A stretch of 49,251 nt of DNA from Planktothrix tepida PCC 9214. GTDB taxonomy: Bacteria; Cyanobacteriota; Cyanobacteriia; Cyanobacteriales; Microcoleaceae. Shown here in pieces: positions 1-7,416 of the stretch. Made by a program: the position numbers and the translations under genes. The notes below the pieces were generated by a model. The model made no database searches. It saw only the letters and a list, made by a program, of their open reading frames with translations, and was not told the DNA's origin. The stretch is taken from positions 1 to 49,251 of the forward strand of contig NZ_LN889760.1 in the NCBI RefSeq assembly GCF_900009145.1. The letters run 5' to 3'. Within the stretch, counting starts at the first letter, position 1; every line of letters begins with the position of its first letter.

Positions 1-172
1 CAGTTATCAGTTATCAGTTATCAGTTATCAGTTATCAGTTATCAGTTATCAGTTATCAGTTATCAGTTATCAGTACCATTGCGCGTCTGTACGAGTTAAG
101 AGTTAGCAGTTAATCAACTGTTTACTATTCACTTCTTGATTGATAACTGTTTACTGATAACTGATAACTGAT
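1..172. repeat. Heptamer tandem repeat (CAGTTAT)n with an inverted partner arm
   Basis: Bases 1-74 are about ten near-perfect copies of the 7-mer CAGTTAT. A roughly 65-base unique core follows, and bases 142-172 carry the reverse-complement unit (GATAACT). The two arms could pair into a long hairpin. The right arm abuts the ndhF stop codon: on the minus strand the stop TAA is followed directly by TCAGTTA units. These are short tandemly repeated repetitive sequences typical of filamentous cyanobacteria. The element continues beyond the left edge of the window. Confidence 0.9.
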
Positions 173-2043
173 TAAAATAGCCACAACATCAGTCCCACAA
201 GTGCCCCAACACCGAGAGCAATGGTGAGCAGATAAAATTGGGATTGTCCAGAAATACTGTATTTTAAGCCTTCTCCACTAAATAGAGTTGCTAAACCAAA
301 CGCATTCACAATCCCATCAATAATATATCGATCAATCCAAGCACTTAAGGCAGAAATACGACTGACCAATAAGACAACGGTAACATTGTAAATTCGATCA
401 ATATAGAAATCGTAAGCCAGTAAATCCTGCAATTCTTTCCAAGGGAATTTAAAGGGTTTAGAACCCATTCCATATAAATAAATTGCTCCTCCAATGGCTA
501 CACCAATTAATCCCGATAAAATTAACAAAGGAACCGTTAATTGATACACAATTGTGGCAAACCCAGAAGCAGATGTTGCAACTAAGGGACTATTCCAAGT
601 CAGTAATAATTGCCATTTTTGTAACATCAGGGGAACTAATAACGTGACAATAATCATAGCCACCATTGGTACAGCCATCGGCCAAGGAACTTCCGGGGCA
701 CGTCTGGTTTTAGGTTGAGGTTTTCCAGCAAAAACTAATCCGAAAACCCGGGTTAAATTCAACGCCGTTAAACAATTTACCAACAGCAACACTAAAATTA
801 ACCACAGGGGAACTGTCCAAAATCCATTCACCCAACGACGCATTGTCCAAAAGGTTCCCAAGGGCATTAACGCCACTAAACCTGCTGAACCGACAATAAA
901 CGCCATTGTCGTGGCGGGCATTTTTGACCATAAACCGCCCATTTCCGTTAAATCTTGGGTATTCGTGGTGAGAATAATGGAACCCGCACTCATGAAAATT
1001 AAAGATTTAGCGATCGCATGGGTGAATAATAATAACAAAGCGATATCAACTTGACTTTCTCCCACCGCAATAAAAACTAACCCTAAATACGCACTGGTGG
1101 AATGAGATAAAGCCCGTTTTATATCGATTTGGGCAATGGAAACCAGGGAAGCACCAATGGCTGTGATCGTTCCTAAAACCACTAAGGTTGTAGAGGCAAT
1201 GGGAGATAACGCTAAAACCGGTTGTAGTTTAATTAATACATAAGCTCCACTGGCGACCACCACCGAATTCCGCAAAATCGAAGCCGGGTTAGGGCCCTCC
1301 ATCGCTTCATCTAACCACAGGTTTAAAGGAAATTGAGCGCACTTTCCAATGGGGCCAGCAATTAAAGCTAAACCGAGTAACGTTGCTTGTAAAGGCATTA
1401 AGGTTGCCGTTTCTGCCCAGTTTTCCAAATCAGAAAAGCTCAAACTTCCCGCGAGGGTTGAAAGATAAACCACCCCCATTAATAGCAACACATCCCCCAC
1501 CCGTTTTGTCAGAAACGCATCCCTAGCCGCAGTCACCACCAACGGTTGAGCGTACCAAAAGCCCACGAGAAGATAGGTCGAGAGCGTTAACAATTCGAGG
1601 AGAATATAACTGAGTAACAAAGAATCACTCAAGGCTAACCCACTAATGGCGGCTTCAAAGAATCCCATCAGGCTAAAAAACCGAGCCAGTGCCCAGTCTT
1701 TTTCCATGTATCCCAGGGCGTAACATTGAGCAATTAAACTCAGGCTGGTGACTAATTCCATTGACCCCACACTCACCGGGGAGATTTCCAGGGCAAAGGA
1801 CAAGTCTAAATCAGTGGTATGTACCCAATGGATGAGGATTTGCTGAATGGGTTCATCCCAAGTGGTACGGAAAATCACCGAACCATGGATAAAGGCCAAA
1901 ACCGTCATTAACAAATTAAAGTAGGCGGCGGGTCTTGGCCCAGTACGTCGCACCAGTCCCGTTGACCAAGGTAAGGTCAAGATTGCCCCAATTAAGCCAT
2001 ACAAAGGTATCCACCAACTGGTTTGGAGGAGAAAATCCGTCAT
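172..2043 (-). CDS. ndhF: NAD(P)H-quinone oxidoreductase subunit F (NdhF3/NdhF4-type, CO2-uptake NDH-1)
   Basis: This 623-aa, strongly hydrophobic protein has the antiporter-like core of NuoL/NdhF, roughly residues 130-400. It includes the conserved TKRVGD segment near residue 180 and Lys/His residues in the membrane helices. The C-terminal part has further transmembrane helices, as expected for the lateral-helix subunit. NdhF is the distal proton-pumping subunit of thylakoid NDH-1. The length (about 610-625 aa) and start resemble the CO2-uptake paralogues NdhF3/NdhF4 rather than respiratory NdhF1, which is longer. It is divergent from the carboxysome operon. From memory, ndhF4-ndhD4-cupB occupies this position in some other cyanobacteria, so ndhD and a CupA/CupB gene are predicted beyond the left edge. 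Which paralogue it is cannot be settled here. Confidence 0.88.
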   Translation of the reverse strand: MTDFLLQTSWWIPLYGLIGAILTLPWSTGLVRRTGPRPAAYFNLLMTVLAFIHGSVIFRTTWDEPIQQILIHWVHTTDLDLSFALEISPVSVGSMELVTSLSLIAQCYALGYMEKDWALARFFSLMGFFEAAISGLALSDSLLLSYILLELLTLSTYLLVGFWYAQPLVVTAARDAFLTKRVGDVLLLMGVVYLSTLAGSLSFSDLENWAETATLMPLQATLLGLALIAGPIGKCAQFPLNLWLDEAMEGPNPASILRNSVVVASGAYVLIKLQPVLALSPIASTTLVVLGTITAIGASLVSIAQIDIKRALSHSTSAYLGLVFIAVGESQVDIALLLLFTHAIAKSLIFMSAGSIILTTNTQDLTEMGGLWSKMPATTMAFIVGSAGLVALMPLGTFWTMRRWVNGFWTVPLWLILVLLLVNCLTALNLTRVFGLVFAGKPQPKTRRAPEVPWPMAVPMVAMIIVTLLVPLMLQKWQLLLTWNSPLVATSASGFATIVYQLTVPLLILSGLIGVAIGGAIYLYGMGSKPFKFPWKELQDLLAYDFYIDRIYNVTVVLLVSRISALSAWIDRYIIDGIVNAFGLATLFSGEGLKYSISGQSQFYLLTIALGVGALVGLMLWLF

Positions 2044-2663
2044 GTTAAGTTAAATTAGAAAATTCTTATGAATTATCAATTTACTATATCAAGATTTTGC
2101 CTTTGGGTTTGTTCTCTGCCTTGAACTCTCCATTTTTATACTTTTTTATAGAGTCAAGTCAATATATGACTCTATTTAATAGAGCTATTATCTTTTTAAC
2201 ACGTTTTTATTTTTTAAAAAACTTAACAAAACTTAATCAAAGTTCAATATCAACAAAAATAATATTAAAAATGAGAAAATATAATGCAGATTAATATTGT
2301 CAAGGGTGTCACGATTCTCCTATTCTTAGAGAGGGAGGTTCGTTACTATTTCTGCAAATTGAAATTGTAGGTAATCTAAAGCCGTATTTGACAAAAAATT
2401 AAGGTACGGTAAGGCCTGCCGCAACCTTCTGGCTCTCATGAAAGCAGGGCTTATCTTCCATTCCCGCCTAACGGTATGGGGAGTCGCAATAGGAAAATAT
2501 AACTATTGCCAAATCTAGGGATAAATAAGCCGTAAAATTTGACTTAGAGGCGAACTACAACCTAGAGTGTAGGCCTAAATCCGACGGTTCAATCTGTTGG
2601 GAAGTCACATATTGCTTAAAAATACATTGTAGTTTAGTCTGTTCATTAATTAGGAGTTAAACA
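2044..2663. promoter_or_regulatory. Divergent ndhF / ccmK2 regulatory region
   Basis: No convincing gene lies in these 620 bases. The left half (about 2130-2290) is very AT-rich. Two inverted repeats share a 10-base spacer: ATAGAGTCA-N10-TGACTCTAT at 2148-2175, about 105 bases upstream of the ndhF start, and GCAATAG-N10-CTATTGC at 2486-2509, about 155 bases upstream of ccmK2. The ccmK2-proximal half can also fold: GCCTGC at 2414-2419 pairs with GCAGGGC at 2444-2450, and CTACA/TGTAG arms lie at 2555-2572. A TTGACA element starts at 2388. In other cyanobacteria the LysR-type regulators NdhR (CcmR) and CmpR control such carbon-concentrating genes. Assigning these dyads to them is inference. Confidence 0.6.
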
Positions 2664-2975
2664 ATGTCAATTGCTGTTGGAATGATTGAAACCCTGGGCT
2701 TTCCTGCTGTCGTTGAAGCCGCAGACTCGATGGTGAAAGCTGCTCGTGTCACCTTAGTCGGATACGAGAAAATTGGCAGTGGCCGAGTCACCGTGATTGT
2801 GCGGGGGGATGTGTCCGAAGTTCAAGCATCCGTAGCGGCCGGAATTGAATCCGTCAAACGAGTCAATGGCGGTCAAGTGACTTCCACCCACATTATTGCC
2901 CGTCCCCATGAGAACCTAGAATATGTGTTACCAATTCGCTACACCGATGCGGTAGAGCAGTTCCGGTCTTACTAA
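2664..2975 (+). CDS. ccmK2: Carboxysome hexameric shell protein CcmK2
   Basis: This 103-aa single-domain BMC (Pf00936) protein forms flat hexamers that tile the carboxysome facets. The pore-loop motif KIGSG is at residues 36-40, and the conserved [15 protein letters not shown] stretch closes the domain. The length of 103 aa and the short C-terminus match CcmK2 in Synechocystis, where K2 also precedes K1 in the operon. A good ribosome site (AGGAG, 8 bases upstream) supports the ATG at 2664. It is the first gene of ccmK2-K1-L-M-N-O and is expected to be the major shell protein and the docking partner of the CcmN C-terminal peptide. Confidence 0.95.
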   Translation: MSIAVGMIETLGFPAVVEAADSMVKAARVTLVGYEKIGSGRVTVIVRGDVSEVQASVAAGIESVKRVNGGQVTSTHIIARPHENLEYVLPIRYTDAVEQFRSY

Positions 2976-3159
2976 GGCTAAGGACTCACAAATACCCCTT
3001 TGAATTGACAAACGTACAAGTTCTTAAAAGCAATTCCTGAACCGTGGCGCTGGCGCAGCACCAAAAGTCAATTTTAAGTTTTATCGGAATTTTGCTGTTG
3101 TACGACGGCATTCCGCGTTATTTCCGAACCGTTTTGATTGATTTTAGGAGTCAAATTTA

Positions 3160-3498
3160 ATGGCGATTGCAGTTGGCATGATCGAAACTTTAGGCTTTCC
3201 TGCTATTGTTGAAGCCTCGGACTCAATGGTAAAAGCTGCCCGTGTTACCTTAGTGGGTTACGAAAAAATTGGCAGTGGCCGTGTTACCGTGATTGTGCGG
3301 GGCGATGTTTCCGAAGTCCAAGCATCCGTAGCGGCGGGAGTTGAATCTGTCAAACGAGTCAAGGGTGGAGAAGTTTTATCGACCCATATTATTGCCCGCC
3401 CTCACGAAAATTTAGAATACGTTTTACCCATCCGCTACACCGAAGCGGTGGAACAATTCCGCGAAATGATGGCTGGGCGTCCCATCAACCGTCCTTAA
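3160..3498 (+). CDS. ccmK1: Carboxysome hexameric shell protein CcmK1
   Basis: This 112-aa BMC-domain hexamer protein is nearly identical to CcmK2 over the first 95 residues, including the KIGSG pore loop, but has a longer tail ending [10 protein letters not shown]. The C-terminal extension of about 9 residues is the usual difference between CcmK1 and CcmK2. An upstream TTTTAGGAGTC element is an evident ribosome site and resembles those of ccmK2 and ccmM. The 184-base gap after ccmK2 carries GC-rich short inverted repeats (GGCGC...GCGCA near 3044-3057) that could act as an mRNA processing or stability element. The two genes probably arose by tandem duplication. Confidence 0.94.
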   Translation: MAIAVGMIETLGFPAIVEASDSMVKAARVTLVGYEKIGSGRVTVIVRGDVSEVQASVAAGVESVKRVKGGEVLSTHIIARPHENLEYVLPIRYTEAVEQFREMMAGRPINRP

Positions 3499-3585
3499 TT
3501 TCCAGAAGATTTAAACCGTAACGTTTAGTCGGTGTATCCGACCCATTGTTACTGAAAATTTCCCTTTATTCATCCTCCAACTCTT

Positions 3586-3888
3586 ATGCAAATTGCCAAA
3601 GTGATTGGCACAGTCGTCGGTAATCAAAAAGAACCCAGTTTACGCGGTTCTAAATTTCTCCTGGTCAGATTTGTGGATGAAAATGGAGAAGATATATCTA
3701 ATGGATATGAGGTGGCGATTGATGCAGTCGGAGCCGGAGTGAGTGAGTGGGTACTGGTCAGTCGAGGCAGTGCAGCCCGTCAAATCGAAGGGAATGAAAA
3801 ACGCCCCAGCGATGCGGCTATTGTTGCCATTATTGACACTATCAGCGTAGAAAATCGCTTGATTTACAGCAAAAGAGATCATTATTAA
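3586..3888 (+). CDS. ccmL: Carboxysome pentameric vertex protein CcmL
   Basis: This 100-aa EutN/CcmL-family (BMV) protein forms pentamers that cap the icosahedral vertices of the shell. It begins MQIAKVIGTVVGNQKEPSL and carries the family signature GAGVSEWVLVSRGSAAR around residues 49-65 and a VDTISV-like strand near the end. Length is normal for the family. It lies between ccmK1 and ccmM in the standard beta-carboxysome order. No strong Shine-Dalgarno element is seen directly before the ATG, so translation may depend on coupling or a weak site. Confidence 0.96.
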   Translation: MQIAKVIGTVVGNQKEPSLRGSKFLLVRFVDENGEDISNGYEVAIDAVGAGVSEWVLVSRGSAARQIEGNEKRPSDAAIVAIIDTISVENRLIYSKRDHY

Positions 3889-4138
3889 CAGGAGAAAAAG
3901 TTGGGCAATTGAGAAGCCAGAAGCCGGAAATCTTGAAAAAGAACAAGGCTGAAAGGGTGTTTCCTTATAGGATAATTGAAATTTTGAAAAAAATTGAGAT
4001 TTTGCACCCGAAATTCCAAAACTTTAGAAGTTCTTAAGTTTTAATTCCATTCCTTCTTAATCACCCATTTTAGCTTCTGAGATAACGAACCCTGAAAACG
4101 AACAACAAACAACTATTCGGTTAGGAGCAATTAAGATT

Positions 4139-5746
4139 ATGGCAGTTCGTGGCCTAGCGGCACCTCCAACCCCTTGGTCGAAGAACTTGGCAGAGCCGAA
4201 AATCGATCCAACGGCTTATGTACATTCTTTCTCTAATATTATTGGTGACGTTCGCATTGGGGCTCATGTATTAGTCGCCCCCGGCACCTCCATTCGCGCT
4301 GATGAAGGTTCACCCTTTGCGATTGGGGAAAATAGCAATATCCAAGACGGTGTAGTGATTCATGGCTTAGAAGAAGGTCGGGTCAAAGGCGATGATGGCC
4401 AAAACTACTCCGTGTGGATTGGCAAGAATTCTTCCATTACCCACATGGCCTTAATTCATGGCCCTGCTTATGTGGGAGATAACTGTTTTATCGGGTTCCG
4501 CTCTACGGTGTTTAATTCCAGAGTTGGGAATGGTTGCATTGTGATGATGCACGTTTTAATCGAAGACGTGGAAATTCCCCCTGGAAAATACGTTCCCTCT
4601 GGTTCCATTATCACCAATCAGCAACAAGCCGATCGCTTACCCAATGTCACGGATGCCGATCTCAGCTTCGCCACTCATGTCATTGGTGTGAACCAATCTC
4701 TCAAAGCCGGTTATCAGTGTTCTGAAAACGCTTCTTGTATTAACCCCATCCGTAATGAATCTTCTGGGAATGGCAGTGGTCGCGATCGCTCCTATGCCAA
4801 TCTCGGCGGTGGGAATTTATCCTCGGAAATCGTTCAGCAAATTGGCGATCTCTTAGCCAAAGGCTTCAAAATTGGCACAGAACACGCCGATGCTCGTCGC
4901 TTCCGTACTGGATCTTGGAAGAGTGGATCTCCCATCAATGGGAAGAGTACCGGGGAAGTCGTGGCTGCGTTAGAAGCTTGCCTGAGAGAACACACTGGAG
5001 AATATGTCCGTTTGTTAGGCATTGATTCCAAAGCCAAACGCCGTGTAGTTGAAGAAATTATTCAACGTCCCGATGGCCCCGTTGTTGCCAAATCCAGTAA
5101 TGGTAAAGTCAGTGTTGCCGCCTCTGCTCCTTCCAGTTCTGCTAGTAGTGGCAGTTCTGATTTAGGAGCACAAATTGGAGATCTCTTAGCCAAAGGCTTC
5201 AAAATTGGCACAGAATATGCTGATGCCCGTCGCTTCCGTACGGGATCTTGGCGCAGTGGCCCCAGCATTTCGGGTTCAGGAGTAGCCGATGCCCTATCTA
5301 AATTAGATGCCATTATCAGTGAGCATCCTGGGGAATATGTGCGCTTGATTGGGATTGACCCCAAAAACAAACGCCGGGTGCTCGAAGAAATTATCCAACG
5401 TCCCGATGGCAAAGTGGTTAAAACCGCTTCAACTTCAGCCCCTGCATCCAGCAGTAGCGCCAGTGTAGCCCCGGTTTCCAGTGGCAAACTCGGCAACAAC
5501 GTCACCGAGCAAGTGCGGGATCTGTTAGCCAAAGGCTACAAAATTGGCACAGAACACGCTGATGCTCGTCGCTTCCGCACCGGATCTTGGAAGAGTTGCT
5601 CTCCAATTCAATCGAACAATATCTCTGAAGTGATGAGTGCTTTAAACGGTTGTTTAAACGAACATAGCGGCGAGTATGTCCGGTTGATTGGGATTGACTC
5701 AAAAGCCAAACGTCGGGTACTGGAGGAAATTATCCAACGTCCCTAA
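4139..5746 (+). CDS. ccmM: Carboxysome scaffold CcmM: gamma-carbonic-anhydrase domain plus three RbcS-like domains
   Basis: The 535-aa organiser condenses Rubisco and links it to the shell. Residues 1-200 form a left-handed beta-helix gamma-carbonic anhydrase domain. Three Rubisco-small-subunit-like domains follow at about 228-313, 339-423 and 450-535, each with the DLLAKG(F/Y)[16 protein letters not shown] motif, joined by Ser/Ala-rich linkers. All three zinc-binding histidines are present (H75, H102, H107), as is the C194/C200 pair known to form the activating disulfide in Thermosynechococcus CcmM. Only the third RbcS-like domain has the 18-spaced cysteine pair (C487, C505); domain 1 has a lone C281 and domain 2 has none. 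An AGGAG site precedes the ATG. A clear internal start for the short CcmM form could not be identified. Confidence 0.97.
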   Translation: MAVRGLAAPPTPWSKNLAEPKIDPTAYVHSFSNIIGDVRIGAHVLVAPGTSIRADEGSPFAIGENSNIQDGVVIHGLEEGRVKGDDGQNYSVWIGKNSSITHMALIHGPAYVGDNCFIGFRSTVFNSRVGNGCIVMMHVLIEDVEIPPGKYVPSGSIITNQQQADRLPNVTDADLSFATHVIGVNQSLKAGYQCSENASCINPIRNESSGNGSGRDRSYANLGGGNLSSEIVQQIGDLLAKGFKIGTEHADARRFRTGSWKSGSPINGKSTGEVVAALEACLREHTGEYVRLLGIDSKAKRRVVEEIIQRPDGPVVAKSSNGKVSVAASAPSSSASSGSSDLGAQIGDLLAKGFKIGTEYADARRFRTGSWRSGPSISGSGVADALSKLDAIISEHPGEYVRLIGIDPKNKRRVLEEIIQRPDGKVVKTASTSAPASSSSASVAPVSSGKLGNNVTEQVRDLLAKGYKIGTEHADARRFRTGSWKSCSPIQSNNISEVMSALNGCLNEHSGEYVRLIGIDSKAKRRVLEEIIQRP

Positions 5747-5786
5747 GATCCAGTTTCCTGTTGAAACGCTAGAGGTTCCAGCAACA

Positions 5787-6512
5787 ATGAACATATCGCC
5801 ACCGCAACTCCTAAACCCTGACGTTTATGTGAGTGGCGATGTCACCATCGATCCCAGTGCAACCCTTGCACCCGGGGTAATCTTACAAGCGGCAACCGAT
5901 AGTCAGCTTCGGATTGCTGCGGGAGTTTGTGTGGGCCGGGGAGTTATTATTCAGGCTTATCACGGTATCCTAGAAATAGAGGCAGGTGTTGTGTTGGGGT
6001 CGGGGGTGTTAATTGTGGGGGCGGGAACCCTGGGGGAAAACGCCTGTATTGGTTCAGAAACAACGATTTTTGAGAGTTCTATTGCCCCTCAACAAGTCGT
6101 TGCCGCGAGATCTGTGATTGGCGATTGCTCTGGTGAATTAGAACCCCAACAGGTATCTGTGCCACCGGAACCTCCGCTCACCCCATCACCGCAAATCCTT
6201 TCTGGTTTTGGTGAATTGTCCGATCCTCTGTTAGAGTTAGCTTCTTTTCCTTCAGAACCCCAAATAATTTCGGCTTTGGAGGAAAAGCCGGCTCAACCTT
6301 CAGATGTTTTATCGGTTCCTGCTGAACCAGAACCGGCGATTGCTCCTTCCCCCGAAAAATCGGAAGAATCCGCTCTGGTTCCTCAGTCCCCAGAATCGGT
6401 GGAACTGTTACCCCAGCCACTCCCTCCGATTATTTATGGCAAGGAACACCTCAGTCAGTTATTGGATACCTTACTTCCCCATCGCAAAGCCTTTAATAAT
6501 CCCCAGAATTGA
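5787..6512 (+). CDS. ccmN: Carboxysome assembly adaptor CcmN
   Basis: CcmN bridges CcmM and the CcmK2 shell. The start is taken at the ATG at 5787 (MNISPPQLLNPDV), giving 241 aa; the open frame continues upstream but overlaps ccmM. Residues 1-115 are hexapeptide repeats of a left-handed beta-helix, similar to the CcmM N-domain but without its zinc histidines. Residues about 120-215 are a Pro/Glu/Ser-rich flexible linker. The C-terminal 25 residues, including YGKEHLSQLLDTLLPHRKAF, form the expected amphipathic encapsulation peptide that binds CcmK2. The gene starts 40 bases after the ccmM stop, indicating cotranscription. Confidence 0.93.
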   Translation: MNISPPQLLNPDVYVSGDVTIDPSATLAPGVILQAATDSQLRIAAGVCVGRGVIIQAYHGILEIEAGVVLGSGVLIVGAGTLGENACIGSETTIFESSIAPQQVVAARSVIGDCSGELEPQQVSVPPEPPLTPSPQILSGFGELSDPLLELASFPSEPQIISALEEKPAQPSDVLSVPAEPEPAIAPSPEKSEESALVPQSPESVELLPQPLPPIIYGKEHLSQLLDTLLPHRKAFNNPQN

Positions 6513-6513
6513 A

Positions 6514-6566
6514 GGGTGTTGGATGTTGGTTGTCGGTTAACCGTCAACACTCAACAGTCAACACCC
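6514..6566. repeat. Long imperfect palindrome between ccmN and ccmO
   Basis: The 53 bases begin GGGTGTTG and end CAACACCC, with GTTG/CAAC-type internal pairing around a CGGTTAACCG centre, so the RNA can form one long hairpin. No T-run follows, so it is not a classical terminator. The GTCAAC-type sequence belongs to a repeat family also present near 34930, 37380, 39910 and 42340. It could act as an mRNA processing or stability element separating ccmO output from ccmN. Confidence 0.6.
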
Positions 6567-6595
6567 CTCTTCCCGACCCATCGGAATGATTGAAA

Positions 6596-7363
6596 ATGGA
6601 CACAAACAGACAAAATTCCGGTTCTTCTGAACGCTCCGTTCAGAACGAATTTAGAGATATGGCTCTGGGTTTAGTTTCGACTCAGAGCTTCCCGGCGATT
6701 GTGGGAACGGCTGATATGATGCTCAAGTCCGCCGGAGTTCATTTAGTGGGATATGAGAAAATTGGGGGGGGACATTGTACAGCGATTGTCCGGGGAAAAA
6801 TTTCTGAGGTACGGTTAGCGGTGGAAACCGGGGCGCAAACCGCTAAACAATTTGGTCAATTTATCTCTACATTAGTGATTCCTCGACCGTTTCCCAATTT
6901 AGAAATCGTGCTTCCCATTAGTTCCCGATTATCCCATCTCACTAACGGGGGGGCAAGTCATCGTTTGAGTAATCAGGCGGTAGGATTACTAGAAACACGC
7001 GGATTTCCGGCGATGGTAGGGGCGGCGGATGCCATGTTAAAAGCAGCAGATGTGCGTCTGATGTCCTATGAACGCATTGGGGCGGGGTTGTGTACGGCGA
7101 TTATTCGCGGCCCGGTGTCCGATGTGGCGATGGCCGTTGAAGCGGGAATGTTTGAAGCCGAACGCATTGGCGAGTTAAACGCGGTGATGGTAATTCCGCG
7201 ACCGTTGGAAGATTTGGATCAAACCTTACCGTTAGCCAGTTGTTGGATCGAACAACGTCAACCGTTGAGAGTACCCATTAATGTGAAGGAACCGGAGAAA
7301 GAAGTTGTTCAACTCCCCGATTTACAAAAGTTAGAGGTTCCGGTGGAAGAAGAATATTTTTAA
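6596..7363 (+). CDS. ccmO: Tandem-BMC carboxysome shell protein CcmO
   Basis: This 255-aa protein has two fused BMC domains, roughly residues 21-106 (MALGLVSTQSFPAIVGTADM...) and 125-210 (AVGLLETRGFPAMVGAADAM...). Each is homologous to one CcmK, so it assembles as a pseudohexameric trimer in the shell. The N-terminus has a polar 20-residue extension and the C-terminus an acidic tail. ATG at 6596 is preferred over the in-frame TTG six bases upstream. Having ccmO inside the operon resembles Synechococcus 7942; in Synechocystis ccmO is located elsewhere. Essential for carboxysome formation in species tested. Confidence 0.94.
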   Translation: MDTNRQNSGSSERSVQNEFRDMALGLVSTQSFPAIVGTADMMLKSAGVHLVGYEKIGGGHCTAIVRGKISEVRLAVETGAQTAKQFGQFISTLVIPRPFPNLEIVLPISSRLSHLTNGGASHRLSNQAVGLLETRGFPAMVGAADAMLKAADVRLMSYERIGAGLCTAIIRGPVSDVAMAVEAGMFEAERIGELNAVMVIPRPLEDLDQTLPLASCWIEQRQPLRVPINVKEPEKEVVQLPDLQKLEVPVEEEYF

Positions 7364-7416
7364 CAATCCCAAGACTCCTAAAATAGAGATCTAGGTTTCA
7401 AAAAAAAATATATATA

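Noticed and set aside
1-75. Possible CRISPR array
   Set aside because: The repeat unit is 7 bases with no spacers; it is a simple STRR.
2097-2294. 65-codon open frame between ndhF and ccmK2
   Set aside because: Very AT-rich, low-complexity peptide with no ribosome site; it lies in a regulatory region.
2388-2640. Leader considered as 6S RNA, tmRNA, SRP RNA or glutamine riboswitch
   Set aside because: Signature sequences of these RNAs were not found; only unspecific stems are visible.
5062-5532. 156-codon antisense frame in ccmM
   Set aside because: It mirrors the repeated RbcS-like domains; a compositional shadow.
5688-5786. Upstream extension of ccmN
   Set aside because: It overlaps the ccmM coding sequence and is not part of the CcmN fold.
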